In this document: positions 52,578-61,043 of the stretch, piece after piece
Numbering within the stretch: the stretch's first letter is position 1
Layout of the letters: every line of letters begins with the position of its first letter
Source of the DNA: Sphingobium cupriresistens
GTDB taxonomy: Bacteria > Pseudomonadota > Alphaproteobacteria > Sphingomonadales > Sphingomonadaceae
Length of the DNA: 64,000 nucleotides
NCBI RefSeq assembly: GCF_004152865.1
Contig: NZ_SEOO01000001.1
Coordinates: forward strand, 124,001 to 188,000
Direction of reading: 5' to 3'
Notes under the pieces: model-generated
Seen by the model: the letters and a program-made list of their open reading frames with translations, nothing else
What the model was told of the DNA's origin: nothing
The model's database searches: none
Program-made: the position numbers and the translations under genes

Positions 52578-53714
52578 TTAACGCTCGCCCTGCGCCTGAA
52601 ACCACGGCGCCATCCGCGTGATCGCGTCCTCCACCCGGTCGGTGGACACCGCGAAGCTGAATCGGATGAAGCGATGGCCGTCCACGGGATCGAAATCGAT
52701 CCCCGGCGCGGTCGCCACGCCGGTTTCGCGCAGCAGCTTCTGGCAGAAGCGCAGGCTGTCTTGGGTCAGGTGGCCGATGTCGGCATAGATGTAGAAGGCG
52801 CCGTCGGGCGGCGCGATGCTGGCCAGGCCCATTGCGGGCAGGGCGTTCAGCAGCAATTGCCGGTTGCGGCGATAGCTGGCGACATGCCCGTCCAGTTCGT
52901 CGGTGCAATCGAACGCGGTCAGCCCGGCGCGCTGGGCCAGCACCGGCGGCGTCAGGAACAGATTGCCCATCCGCGCGCGCGCCGCGTCGATCAGGGCGGG
53001 CGGCACCACGATCCAGCCCAGCCGCCAGCCGGCCATGCTGTAATATTTGGAAAAGCTGTTCACGATCACCGCGTCGGGCGCATATTCCAGCATGGAGTGA
53101 GCCGGTTCGCCAAAACTCAACCCATGATAGATTTCGTCGGAAATGATGCGGATGTCGCGATCGGCGCAGACCGCTGCGATCCGCGCCAGTTCGTCCGACG
53201 GGATGATCGTGCCGGTGGGATTGGCCGGGCTGGCGAGGATCAGCCCGTCCGGCGCGGGATCGATCGCCGCCAGCGCATCGGCGCTGATCTGATAGCGTTC
53301 GGCCGGGCCGCAGGAGATCTCGACCGGCTCCAGATAGAGCGCCTTTAAATTATTGCGATAGGCGACATAGCCCGGCCGCGCCGTCGCCACCCGCGCGCCC
53401 GGCGCGAACAGGCAGGTCAGCGCCAGCACCAGGCCGGGCGACGCGCCGCAGGTCAGCAAAATCTGTTCGGGGTCCACCGCCACGCCATGCCGCTCGCCAT
53501 AATGGCGGGCGATCCGTTCCTTGAGCGGCATGCTTTCCCAATAGCCCATGGCCTCCGTGTCCAGCACATGATGCGCCGTGGCGATGGCGTCGGCGGGCGC
53601 GCCGGTGGAGGGCTGGCCGAATTCCATATGCAGGATGGACCGGCCCGCCGCTTCGAGCGCATGGGCTTCGCGGCTGATGGCGATGGCGTGGAAGGGGGAT
53701 ATGTCGGCGATCAT
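52578..53714 (-). CDS. PLP-dependent aminotransferase, class I/II
   Basis: Fold-type I aminotransferase of 378 residues. The PLP-lysine is Lys223 in NSFSKYYSMAGWRLGW; SPANPTGTIIP and SDEIYHGLSFG are the other hallmarks. It resembles aspartate/aromatic or alanine aminotransferases and probably works on one of those amino acids; the specificity is not decided here. Start at ATG 53714. It is divergent from the 87-residue membrane gene. Confidence 0.88.
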   Translation of the reverse strand: MIADISPFHAIAISREAHALEAAGRSILHMEFGQPSTGAPADAIATAHHVLDTEAMGYWESMPLKERIARHYGERHGVAVDPEQILLTCGASPGLVLALTCLFAPGARVATARPGYVAYRNNLKALYLEPVEISCGPAERYQISADALAAIDPAPDGLILASPANPTGTIIPSDELARIAAVCADRDIRIISDEIYHGLSFGEPAHSMLEYAPDAVIVNSFSKYYSMAGWRLGWIVVPPALIDAARARMGNLFLTPPVLAQRAGLTAFDCTDELDGHVASYRRNRQLLLNALPAMGLASIAPPDGAFYIYADIGHLTQDSLRFCQKLLRETGVATAPGIDFDPVDGHRFIRFSFAVSTDRVEDAITRMAPWFQAQGER

Positions 53715-53773
53715 GGCCGCGCTGGGTAGAGGGGCGTCGCAACCATGTCCATGGCCGCTACGTTCTAGCCGGC

Positions 53774-54037
53774 ATGAACCAGACCCTGCTTGCCGCTTTA
53801 CAATATTATGGTGCGGGCGCGGCGACGATCGCCGCGCTAATCGTATCGCTCAACCTGGGACGACGCATAACCGGATGGGCATTCGTCCTGTTCGTCACCT
53901 CCTCGATCGCGCTCACCGCCTGGGGTTTCCTGGACAAGGACAGCGAGGGGATAGGCTGGCAGAATGTCGCCCTGCTGCTCATCAACGCGGTCGGCGTGTG
54001 GCGCTATCTGATTTCCAAGCATGAGGTGCGGGATTGA
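53774..54037 (+). CDS. Small membrane protein, unknown function
   Basis: Protein of 87 residues with three hydrophobic segments (YYGAGAATIAALIVSLNLG; WAFVLFVTSSIALTAWGFL; WQNVALLLINAVGVWRYLI) and a polar KHEVRD tail. It resembles a small PnuC-like or sphingomonad-conserved membrane protein, but no function can be assigned. ATG 53774 lies 60 bases from the divergent aminotransferase start. Confidence 0.65.
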   Translation: MNQTLLAALQYYGAGAATIAALIVSLNLGRRITGWAFVLFVTSSIALTAWGFLDKDSEGIGWQNVALLLINAVGVWRYLISKHEVRD

Positions 54038-54044
54038 ATCCTGT

Positions 54045-54164
54045 CCTGCAAGGGGAGGGGGACCGTTCGCGAAGCGAATGGTGGAGGGGTGTCACCCTAT
54101 CGATAGCGCGCTACCCCTCCGTCACGCGCTTCGCGCGCGCCACCCCCCCCCTTTGCAGGGGAGG
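54045..54164. repeat. Large inverted repeat, GGGGAGG type
   Basis: CCTGCAAGGGGAGGGG (54045-54060) faces CCCCCCCCTTTGCAGGGG (54143-54162), with inner arms TTCGCGAAGCGAA and GCGCTTCGCGCGCGCC. The element would fold into one long stem between two genes, ending two bases before the pgl stop codon. It differs in sequence from the CCGTTCG family but has a similar size and position. Confidence 0.75.
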
Positions 54165-54166
54165 AT

Positions 54167-54859
54167 TTATGCTTCCGCGATCCACACCTCAACCGGCACG
54201 ACATCCTGCAACAGCGCCAACCGGATCGGCAATTCCTCGACGACGCCACCCGCCAGCGCGCGATCATAGACCGCTTTCTTGGCCGCGCCGCTGATCTGGA
54301 GGAAGATATGGCGGCTCTGCGAAATCCCGTGCGCCGTCAGGGACATACGCTCGTGCGGCGCGAACGGGGGCGTCGCCGCGATCGTCAGCGCTTGGCTCGT
54401 CAGCCCTTCGGCCAGTTCCTTGCCTTCCGGGAAAAGCGACGCCGTATGTCCGTCATCGCCCATCCCCAGCAGGATGATGTCCAGCGGCCAGGGCAGGTCG
54501 GCGAAGGCCGCCTCGACCGCGGCTTGCCCCGCATAGGCGTTCGCGGCCGGCGTCTTCATCGGCACGAAGCGCGCCTGCGCCGCCGCGCCCCTGAGCAGCG
54601 TGTCGCGGACCAGCTTCTCATTGCTGTCGGCGTTGTCGGGCGCGACCCAGCGTTCGTCGACCAGTGTCACCACGACCTTGCCCCAGTCGAGATCGACCTG
54701 GCTGAGCGCTTCCAGCACTGGCCGGGGCGAACGGCCACCCGACAATGCGATGCTGGCGACGCCGCGCTGCGCGACCGCATCGGACAGGATCGTGGCGATG
54801 CGCGCGGCGATGTCGGCCGCGGCCTGCGCGCCGGTGGCGAAAAGATGTTCAATCGGCAT
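54167..54859 (-). CDS. pgl: 6-phosphogluconolactonase
   Basis: Cytoplasmic hydrolase of 230 residues in the pentose phosphate/Entner-Doudoroff path, turning 6-phosphogluconolactone into 6-phosphogluconate. ALSGGRSPRPVLEAL, LVDERWVAPDNADSNEKLV and LGMGDDGHTASLFPEG are DevB/SOL family motifs. The start ATG 54859 is five bases after the ybaK stop, so pgl ends the galE-ybaK-pgl operon. Confidence 0.92.
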   Translation of the reverse strand: MPIEHLFATGAQAAADIAARIATILSDAVAQRGVASIALSGGRSPRPVLEALSQVDLDWGKVVVTLVDERWVAPDNADSNEKLVRDTLLRGAAAQARFVPMKTPAANAYAGQAAVEAAFADLPWPLDIILLGMGDDGHTASLFPEGKELAEGLTSQALTIAATPPFAPHERMSLTAHGISQSRHIFLQISGAAKKAVYDRALAGGVVEELPIRLALLQDVVPVEVWIAEA

Positions 54860-54864
54860 GGGGC

Positions 54865-55341
54865 TCACTCGGCTGCTTGCGGAATCGTGCAGATGTCGAT
54901 CCACGTCGCCCCGGTCAAGGCCGCCAGCCGATCGGGCGTCAGTTCGACCGAACTGGTGCGCGATCCGGCCGCGGGAAAGACGGTGGCGAAATCCTTGAGC
55001 GACAGATCGCAATAGACGGGCAGGGGAGAGGCGAGGCCGAAGGGGCAGACGCCGCCGACCGGATGGCCAGTGATCGCCTCCACCTCATCCGCGCCCAGCA
55101 TCCGCGGCTTGGCGCCCAGCGCCGCCTTCGCCTTGCCATTGTTGAGCCGCGCGTCGCCCCGCGCGCAGACCAGCACGACCGTATCGCCCACCCGCAGCGA
55201 CAGCGTCTTGGCGATCCGCGCCGGTTCGACGCCCAGCGCGGCGGCGGCCTCGATCACCGTTGCGGTGCTGACGCCCTGGTCGATAATCGCCACGTCGGGC
55301 GCCCGTTCCGCAAAGAAGGCGCGGACGCTCGCCTCGCTCAT
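54865..55341 (-). CDS. YbaK/EbsC-family aminoacyl-tRNA deacylase
   Basis: Editing-domain protein of 158 residues resembling ProX/YbaK. AKTLSLRVGDTVVLVCARGDARL, GHPVGGVCPFGL and VYCDLSL are family stretches. Such proteins hydrolyse mis-charged Cys/Ala-tRNA-Pro; the exact tRNA is unsure. An ATGA overlap with galE couples them. Confidence 0.85.
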   Translation of the reverse strand: MSEASVRAFFAERAPDVAIIDQGVSTATVIEAAAALGVEPARIAKTLSLRVGDTVVLVCARGDARLNNGKAKAALGAKPRMLGADEVEAITGHPVGGVCPFGLASPLPVYCDLSLKDFATVFPAAGSRTSSVELTPDRLAALTGATWIDICTIPQAAE

Positions 55342-56351
55342 CCGCGCCCGCCTGTTTCACGGTCCCCCAGCTTGCGCTCCCACGCCAAAGCATGGGCGAC
55401 GATCTGGTCCAGATCGGCATGGCGCGGCGTCCAGGGGAAGGTTTTCAGGATCGCGCCATTGTCGGAAATCAGCTTGCCCGGATCGCCCGCCCGACGGCCA
55501 ACCATGACGCGCTCGATCGGATTGTTGGTCGCCCGATCGACCGCGTCCAGCACCTCCAGCACGGAAAAGCCCCGGCCATAGCCGCAATTGAGCAGATGGT
55601 TGCGATCCGGCTCGGCGATCAAGGCCTCCAGCGCCAGCAGATGCGCGGCGGCCAGGTCGGTCACATGGATATAGTCGCGCACGCCCGTCCCGTCCGGCGT
55701 ATCGAAATCGGTGCCAAATACGGCGACGCTCTCCCGCTTGCCCAGCGCCGCCTCGACCGCGACCTTGATCAGGTGGGTCGCGCCTGCCGTCGATTGGCCC
55801 GTCCGTCCCTGCGGGTCCGCGCCCGCGACATTGAAGTAGCGCAGCGCACAAAAATTCATCGGATGCGCCGCCGCCACGTCGCGCAACATATATTCGGTCA
55901 TCAGCTTGGACATGCCATAGGGATTGATCGGCCGCTGCGGCGTATCCTCCCGCACCGCTTCGACGTCCGGGGTGCCATAGGTGGCGGCGGTGGACGAGAA
56001 GATGAAGTGCGGCACGCCCACCCGCACCGCGCTTTCGATCAGGTCACGGGTCTTGGCGCTGTTGTTATGGTAATATTTCAATGGGTTATCAACGGACTCC
56101 GGCACGACTACCGATCCTGCGAAATGCATGATCGCCTTGATGTCATGCTTGCGCAAGGTCGCTTCCACCAACGGTTGATCGGCAATATCGCCGCGCACCA
56201 GCGGCACGCCGTCCGGCACCGCCCAGTCGAAGCCGGTGACCAGATTGTCGATCACGACCACGCCATAACCGGCATCTTTCAGCGCCAGCACGGCATGGCT
56301 GCCGATATAGCCCGCGCCGCCCGTGACTAGAACGGTTGGTTTGATGGTCAT
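55338..56351 (-). CDS. galE: UDP-glucose 4-epimerase
   Basis: SDR-fold epimerase of 337 residues interconverting UDP-glucose and UDP-galactose. NAD motif VTGGAGYIGSH (residues 9-19), catalytic Tyr/Lys in NPYGMSKLMTEYML with the preceding FSSTAATYG, and the C-terminal NCGYGRGFSVLEV and GRRAGDP. ATG 56351 is preferred; the frame extends upstream to 56708 without a family counterpart. First gene of the operon, preceded by a perfect inverted repeat. Confidence 0.93.
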   Translation of the reverse strand: MTIKPTVLVTGGAGYIGSHAVLALKDAGYGVVVIDNLVTGFDWAVPDGVPLVRGDIADQPLVEATLRKHDIKAIMHFAGSVVVPESVDNPLKYYHNNSAKTRDLIESAVRVGVPHFIFSSTAATYGTPDVEAVREDTPQRPINPYGMSKLMTEYMLRDVAAAHPMNFCALRYFNVAGADPQGRTGQSTAGATHLIKVAVEAALGKRESVAVFGTDFDTPDGTGVRDYIHVTDLAAAHLLALEALIAEPDRNHLLNCGYGRGFSVLEVLDAVDRATNNPIERVMVGRRAGDPGKLISDNGAILKTFPWTPRHADLDQIVAHALAWERKLGDRETGGRG

Positions 56352-56373
56352 GCTCTCGCCCCGGTAACGCATG

Positions 56374-56436
56374 TGTTCCCGCGAAGGCGGGAACCCAGTC
56401 CGGCGGCAGGACGGGATTCCCGCCTTCGCGGGAACA
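56374..56436. repeat. Perfect 20-bp inverted repeat
   Basis: TGTTCCCGCGAAGGCGGGAA (56374-56393) and its exact reverse complement (56417-56436), with a 23-base spacer. It lies 22 bases upstream of the galE start. The arms resemble the GCGAAGGCGGGAA elements found between genes of many alphaproteobacteria; it could be a processing site or a mobile small repeat. Confidence 0.8.
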
Positions 56437-56493
56437 TGCTGAATGATGTCCGCTCTCAGCCCTATCCGAGAGTCTCGAACATTTACAGGGGGG

Positions 56494-58665
56494 TCATGCG
56501 GCCTGCGCGGTCGCAGGCCGGTAGAAGGTCGCGCCGCTCGCCGCCATCTCGCGCAGTTGCGCCGTCGGCGCAAAGCGCGGGCCATGTTCCGCCGCCAGCC
56601 GGTCCAGCACGGCAACGACATGGGCGATGCCGACGGTGTCCATGTGGCTGAACGGCCCGCCGGTGTAGGGCGCAAAGCCCCAGCCGAAGATCGCGCCGAT
56701 GTCGCCATCCTCCGGCGTCTCCAGCACGCCTTCCGCGAAGCAACGGGCGCACTCGATCAACTGGCGATAGAGCAGCCGCTCCTTCACCGCCTCGACGCCG
56801 GGCTGCTCCGCGGCGCGCGGGAACATCTCGCCCAGCACTGGCGACAGATATTTCTTGCCGCCTGCGGGATAATCGTACCAGCCCTTGCCATTCTTGCGGC
56901 CCAGGCGACCGGCCTCGACCATCTGCACCATGATGTCGTCCGAACCCTGCGGCACATAGGCGTCGCCCAGTTCCTTCTTCGCGGCGCTCATGATCTTCCA
57001 GCCCAGTTCGATCGACACTTCGTCGCTGACGGCCAGCGGGCCGGTCGGCATCCCCAGTTGCTTGCCGGCATTTTCGATCAGCGCCGGATTGACGCCTTCG
57101 CCGACCAGCTCCGCGCCCTCCTGCACATAGGTGCCGAAGCTGCGCGAAGTGTAGAAGCCGCGGCTGTCATGCACGACGATGGGCGTCTTCTTGATCTGGC
57201 TGACGAAATCCAGCGCCTTGGCGATGGCGGCGGGGCCGGTCTTCTCGCCCAGGATGATCTCCACCAGCGGCATCTTTTCGACCGGTGAGAAGAAATGGAC
57301 GCCGATGAAATTCTCCGGCTTCGTCCACGCCTGCGCCAGCTTCGTGATCGGCAGAGTGGAGGTGTTGGACCCGAAGATGGTGTCCGCGCCCAGAACCTCC
57401 TCAACCTTTTTGGTGACTTCCGCCTTGATGCTCACATCCTCGAACACCGCTTCGATCACGAAGTCCGCGCCCGCCAGATCGGCATAGTCGGTGGTGGGCG
57501 TCACGCGCGCCAGCGTCTGTTCCAGCTTTTCCGGCGTCATGCCCTTGCCCAGGCGCTTCTTCAGCACGTCTTCGACATGCGCCTTGCCCTTCTGCGCATA
57601 GGCCAGGTCGCGGTCGAACAGGACGACCTCTATCCCCGCCTGCGCGGCGACGGTGGCGATGCCCGCGCCCATCATGCCCGCGCCCAGCATCGCCAGTTTC
57701 TGCGTCGGCGCCTTGGCCTCGCCCTTGGGCCGGCGCGCGCCGCGTTCAGCCGCCTGCTTGTTGACGAACAGGGTACGAATCATGTTGGACGCCTGCGGGT
57801 CGGCGGCGACCTTGGCGAAATATTGGCTCTCGATCTGGATCGCCTTGTCCATCGGCAGGGTGATGCCTTCATAGACCGCCGACAGCAAAGCGATCGGCGC
57901 GTGCATGTTACGCTGGGTCTGCTTGAGCGTCATCGGCAGCGCTCCGGCCATGGTCTGGACAAAGGCCGGATTGAAGCCGCCTGCGCCGCCGGGCACCTTA
58001 TAGCCCTTGACGTCCCACGGCTGAGAGGTGGCGTTGGGGTTAGCCTTCACCCACTCCCGCGCCGCTGTGACCGCCGTTCCTTGCGGCACGACCGCATCGA
58101 CCACCTTCAGCATCGCCGCTTCGGCCGGACGGAACAGCTTGCCCTGAAGCATATACATCAACGCGGCCTGCACGCCCATGATGCGCGGCAGGCGCTGCGA
58201 CCCGCCGCCGCCGGGGAAAAGGCCGATCAGGATTTCGGGCAGGCCCAGCTGCGTCTTGGGGCTGTCGCCCACGAAACGGCGATGGCAGGCCAGCGCCAGT
58301 TCGAAACCGCCACCGACGCAGGCGCCCTCAATGGCGCAGGCGACCGGCTTGCCGCTGGTTTCCAGGCGACGGAACAGCGCGTTCAGCACGAACAGATCGT
58401 CGTACAACGCGGCCGGGGCGGGGGCGTCGCCCGCCTTCGCCAGCATCGCCCCGAAAAATTTCAGGTCCATCCCGGCCATGAAGCCGCTATTCTTGCCAGA
58501 CGCGATGACCGCGCCCTTGATGCCCTCTTCGGACGCGATGCGCGTGATCGCGGCGTCCAGATCGGCCAGGAACTCCGGGCCGATGACGTTCATCGACTGG
58601 CCGGGAACGTCGATGGTCAGCGTGGCGATGCCGTCGGCGTCGATGTCGAATGCGATGGTGTTCAT
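56494..58665 (-). CDS. fadJ: Fatty-acid oxidation complex, enoyl-CoA hydratase/3-hydroxyacyl-CoA dehydrogenase fusion
   Basis: Multifunctional beta-oxidation protein of 723 residues. The N-terminal crotonase domain (residues 1-190) has [20 protein letters not shown] and [25 protein letters not shown]-binding 3-hydroxyacyl-CoA dehydrogenase follows ([20 protein letters not shown] near residue 323; [14 protein letters not shown] with the catalytic His region) and a C-terminal dehydrogenase domain. It converts enoyl-CoA to 3-ketoacyl-CoA. ATG 58665 is preferred over 58689. It is separated from the thiolase gene by a 139-bp repeat, so the two may be on separate transcripts. Confidence 0.92.
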   Translation of the reverse strand: MNTIAFDIDADGIATLTIDVPGQSMNVIGPEFLADLDAAITRIASEEGIKGAVIASGKNSGFMAGMDLKFFGAMLAKAGDAPAPAALYDDLFVLNALFRRLETSGKPVACAIEGACVGGGFELALACHRRFVGDSPKTQLGLPEILIGLFPGGGGSQRLPRIMGVQAALMYMLQGKLFRPAEAAMLKVVDAVVPQGTAVTAAREWVKANPNATSQPWDVKGYKVPGGAGGFNPAFVQTMAGALPMTLKQTQRNMHAPIALLSAVYEGITLPMDKAIQIESQYFAKVAADPQASNMIRTLFVNKQAAERGARRPKGEAKAPTQKLAMLGAGMMGAGIATVAAQAGIEVVLFDRDLAYAQKGKAHVEDVLKKRLGKGMTPEKLEQTLARVTPTTDYADLAGADFVIEAVFEDVSIKAEVTKKVEEVLGADTIFGSNTSTLPITKLAQAWTKPENFIGVHFFSPVEKMPLVEIILGEKTGPAAIAKALDFVSQIKKTPIVVHDSRGFYTSRSFGTYVQEGAELVGEGVNPALIENAGKQLGMPTGPLAVSDEVSIELGWKIMSAAKKELGDAYVPQGSDDIMVQMVEAGRLGRKNGKGWYDYPAGGKKYLSPVLGEMFPRAAEQPGVEAVKERLLYRQLIECARCFAEGVLETPEDGDIGAIFGWGFAPYTGGPFSHMDTVGIAHVVAVLDRLAAEHGPRFAPTAQLREMAASGATFYRPATAQAA

Positions 58666-58689
58666 TGGTATGGCTACCTTTCCCAACAT

Positions 58690-58828
58690 CCGTTCGTCCT
58701 GAGTAGCCCCTTCGACTGCCTGCCAAGGCAGGCGCTCAGGACAGGCACTGAGCGAAGTCGAAATGGCGTATCGAAGGATGCTTCGATACGGGACTTCGAC
58801 AAGCTCAGTCCCTACTCAGCACGAACGG
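58690..58828. repeat. Long intergenic inverted repeat, CCGTTCG family
   Basis: CCGTTCGTCCTGAGTAG at 58690-58706 and CTACTCAGCACGAACGG at 58812-58828 are the outer arms. Inside are ACTGAGCGAAGTCGAAAT, TTCGACAAGCTCAGT and the strong hairpin CGTATCGAAG-GATG-CTTCGATACG. The whole element fills the gap between fadJ and the thiolase gene. It is the most elaborate member of the family seen at 4453, 11080 and 31770. Confidence 0.85.
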
Positions 58829-58841
58829 TTTTATTCTTGTT

Positions 58842-60050
58842 TCAGATACGCTCGATGATGATGCCGGTGCCCATGCCCGCGCCGACGCACAGGTTGACGA
58901 GCGCCGTGCCCTTGCCGGTCCGTTCCAGCTCGTCGAGCGCGGTGCCCAGCACCATCGCCCCGGTCGCGCCCAGCGGATGGCCCATGGCGATCGCGCCGCC
59001 ATTCACGTTGATCTTGTCATGATCGAGGTTCATCGCCTGCATGTAGCGCAGCACGACCGACGCGAAGGCTTCGTTCAATTCCCACAGGTCGATGTCGGCG
59101 GTGGACATGCCTGCGCGGGCGAGCAGCTTGCCGGCGACGAATTCCGGCCCGGTCAGCATGATCAGCGGTTCCGACCCGATCGACGCCATGGCGCGGATGC
59201 GGGCGCGGGGCTTCAGCCCATATTTGTCGCCCATATCCTTGTTGCCGACCAGCACAGCCGCTGCGCCATCGACGATGCCGCTGCTGTTGCCGGCATGATG
59301 GACATGGTTGACCTTCTCCAGTTCGGGATAGCGCAGCAGCGCCACCGTATCGAAACCGGGCATGTCCTCGCCCAGCGCGGCGAAGCTGGGTTTCAGCGCG
59401 CCCAGCGACTGCATCGTCGCGTCGGGGCGCATATGTTCGTCATGGTCCAGCGCCACGCGGCCGATCACGTCCTTGACCGGCACGATCGACCTGGCGAAGC
59501 GGCCCTCGTCCCACGCCTGCTTGGCGCGCTTCTGGCTCTCGACCGCATAGGCGTCCGCATCTGCCCGGTTGATGCCGAACTTGGTGGCGATCACGTCCGC
59601 GCCTATGCCTTGGGGCGCAAAATAGGTTTTGTAGGCGACCGCCGGGTCCATCGCCCAGGCGCCGCCGTCCGACGCCATCGGCACGCGGCTCATCGATTCG
59701 ACCCCGCCGCCGATCGCGAACATCGCCTCGCCCGAATAGACTTTCGCGGCGGCCATGTTGACCGCTTCAAGACCGGAGGCGCAGAAGCGGTTGATCTGCA
59801 CGCCCGGCACGGTCTCCGCGTAGCTGGCGTTCAGCACCGCGACGCGGGCGATATCCGCGCCCTGTTCGCCGACCGGGCTGACGCAACCCAGGATCACGTC
59901 GTCAACGTCCGCCGTGTCGATCTGGCTGCGATCGCGCACCGCTTCCAGCACCTGCGTCGCCAGTTGGATGGGCGTGATATCGTGCAGCGATCCGTCGGCC
60001 TTGCCCCGGCCACGGGGCGTCCTGACGGCGTCGTAAATATAGGCTTCCAT
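58842..60050 (-). CDS. fadA: Acetyl-CoA acyltransferase (thiolase)
   Basis: Thiolase of 402 residues that cleaves 3-ketoacyl-CoA in beta-oxidation. Nucleophile Cys90 ([11 protein letters not shown]), His358 ([13 protein letters not shown]) and Cys388 ([12 protein letters not shown]) form the active site, with [14 protein letters not shown] 60050 has GGAGAGGG upstream; a frame to 60197 would need an unlikely extension. It is likely transcribed with fadJ and regulated by the nearby operator candidate. Confidence 0.92.
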   Translation of the reverse strand: MEAYIYDAVRTPRGRGKADGSLHDITPIQLATQVLEAVRDRSQIDTADVDDVILGCVSPVGEQGADIARVAVLNASYAETVPGVQINRFCASGLEAVNMAAAKVYSGEAMFAIGGGVESMSRVPMASDGGAWAMDPAVAYKTYFAPQGIGADVIATKFGINRADADAYAVESQKRAKQAWDEGRFARSIVPVKDVIGRVALDHDEHMRPDATMQSLGALKPSFAALGEDMPGFDTVALLRYPELEKVNHVHHAGNSSGIVDGAAAVLVGNKDMGDKYGLKPRARIRAMASIGSEPLIMLTGPEFVAGKLLARAGMSTADIDLWELNEAFASVVLRYMQAMNLDHDKINVNGGAIAMGHPLGATGAMVLGTALDELERTGKGTALVNLCVGAGMGTGIIIERI

Positions 60051-60103
60051 GTTTTTCCCTCTCCGTGGGCTGCCCTGCGGGCGCACTGGATGTGGGGGAA
60101 ATG

Positions 60104-60135
60104 TATTTACGTTTACGTAAAGTGCAAGTGTAAAT
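60104..60135. promoter_or_regulatory. TTTACGTAAA operator candidate upstream of fadA
   Basis: A perfect palindrome TTTACGTAAA (60112-60121) lies inside an outer dyad ATTTAC (60105-60110) / GTAAAT (60130-60135). This AT-rich cluster is about 60 bases upstream of the thiolase start in a GC-rich context. TetR-type fatty-acid regulators bind comparable dyads, so it may couple fadAJ expression to acyl-CoA; the factor is not in the window. Confidence 0.55.
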
Positions 60136-60155
60136 GTATGGGCTTGATGCCGTCC

Positions 60156-60178
60156 CGCCCTGCCGTAGCGGCAGGGCG
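60156..60178. repeat. Perfect 10-bp hairpin CGCCCTGCCG/CGGCAGGGCG
   Basis: CGCCCTGCCG at 60156-60165, loop TAG, and CGGCAGGGCG at 60169-60178. It lies between the fadA operator candidate and the metallophosphoesterase start. No T-run follows; its role is unclear. Confidence 0.55.
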
Positions 60179-60268
60179 AGGCTGTTTCGCAAAACATCCG
60201 TACAACTGTCCAACTCCCTGTCGCACGCCGCCCTTTCGCCGTGCGAATCCCTGTGCCATTGACGGGCG

Positions 60269-61003
60269 ATGCGGATCGCCATCCTCTCCGACATTCACGG
60301 CAATATCGCCGCGCTCGACGCCGTGTTGGACAATGTCGCAGGGCGGGGCGCGGATGCGATTGTAAACCTGGGCGATATAGTGTCCGGCCCGCTTTCTCCC
60401 TGTGAAACCGCCGACCGGCTGATGGCGCTGAACCTGCCCACGATCCGCGGCAATCATGAACGGCAATTGCTGACCCGGTATCCGGGCCATATGGGCGCGT
60501 CGGACCGCTATGCCGACGCGGTGCTGCAACCGCGTCATCGCGACTGGATCGCGTCTTTGCCCGAAAGTCTGTGGCTGGCCGACGATGTGCTGATGGTCCA
60601 TGGCGCGCCGGGCGACGATATTTGCTATTGGCTCGAAACGCTCGATCCTGACGGATTGCGGCCCGCCACAGCCGATGAAGTGGAGGCGCGGGCAGGGGGC
60701 GTCGCCGCCCCGCTCATCCTGTGCGGCCACACCCATATCCCGCGCATCCACCATCGGCCGGGCGGCGGGATGATCGTCAATCCCGGCAGCGTCGGCCTGC
60801 CCGCTTATGATGACGACCATCCCATTCCGCATAAGGTGGAGACGGGATCGCCCCACGCCCGCTATGCGATCGTCGAGCAGACGGCAGGCGGATGGACGGC
60901 CGAACTCATCGCCGTCGGCTATGATTGGGACGCCGCCGCCCGCGCGGCTGAAGCGCACGGCCGGGCCGATTGGGCCGCCGCGCTGCGGACAGGTCGCGCC
61001 TAG
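60269..61003 (+). CDS. Metallophosphoesterase (YfcE-like)
   Basis: Calcineurin-like phosphoesterase of 244 residues. Metal motifs LSDIHGN, NLGDIVSG, GNHERQL, VHGAPGD and CGHTHIPR are in order. Relatives act as phosphodiesterases or protein phosphatases; no specific substrate can be named. Start ATG 60269. A 40-bp gap separates it from the transporter gene downstream on the same strand. Confidence 0.88.
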   Translation: MRIAILSDIHGNIAALDAVLDNVAGRGADAIVNLGDIVSGPLSPCETADRLMALNLPTIRGNHERQLLTRYPGHMGASDRYADAVLQPRHRDWIASLPESLWLADDVLMVHGAPGDDICYWLETLDPDGLRPATADEVEARAGGVAAPLILCGHTHIPRIHHRPGGGMIVNPGSVGLPAYDDDHPIPHKVETGSPHARYAIVEQTAGGWTAELIAVGYDWDAAARAAEAHGRADWAAALRTGRA

Positions 61004-61043
61004 AAGCGTTGCGCGTCGGCCGTTGCGGCCTATATCCCTCTGC

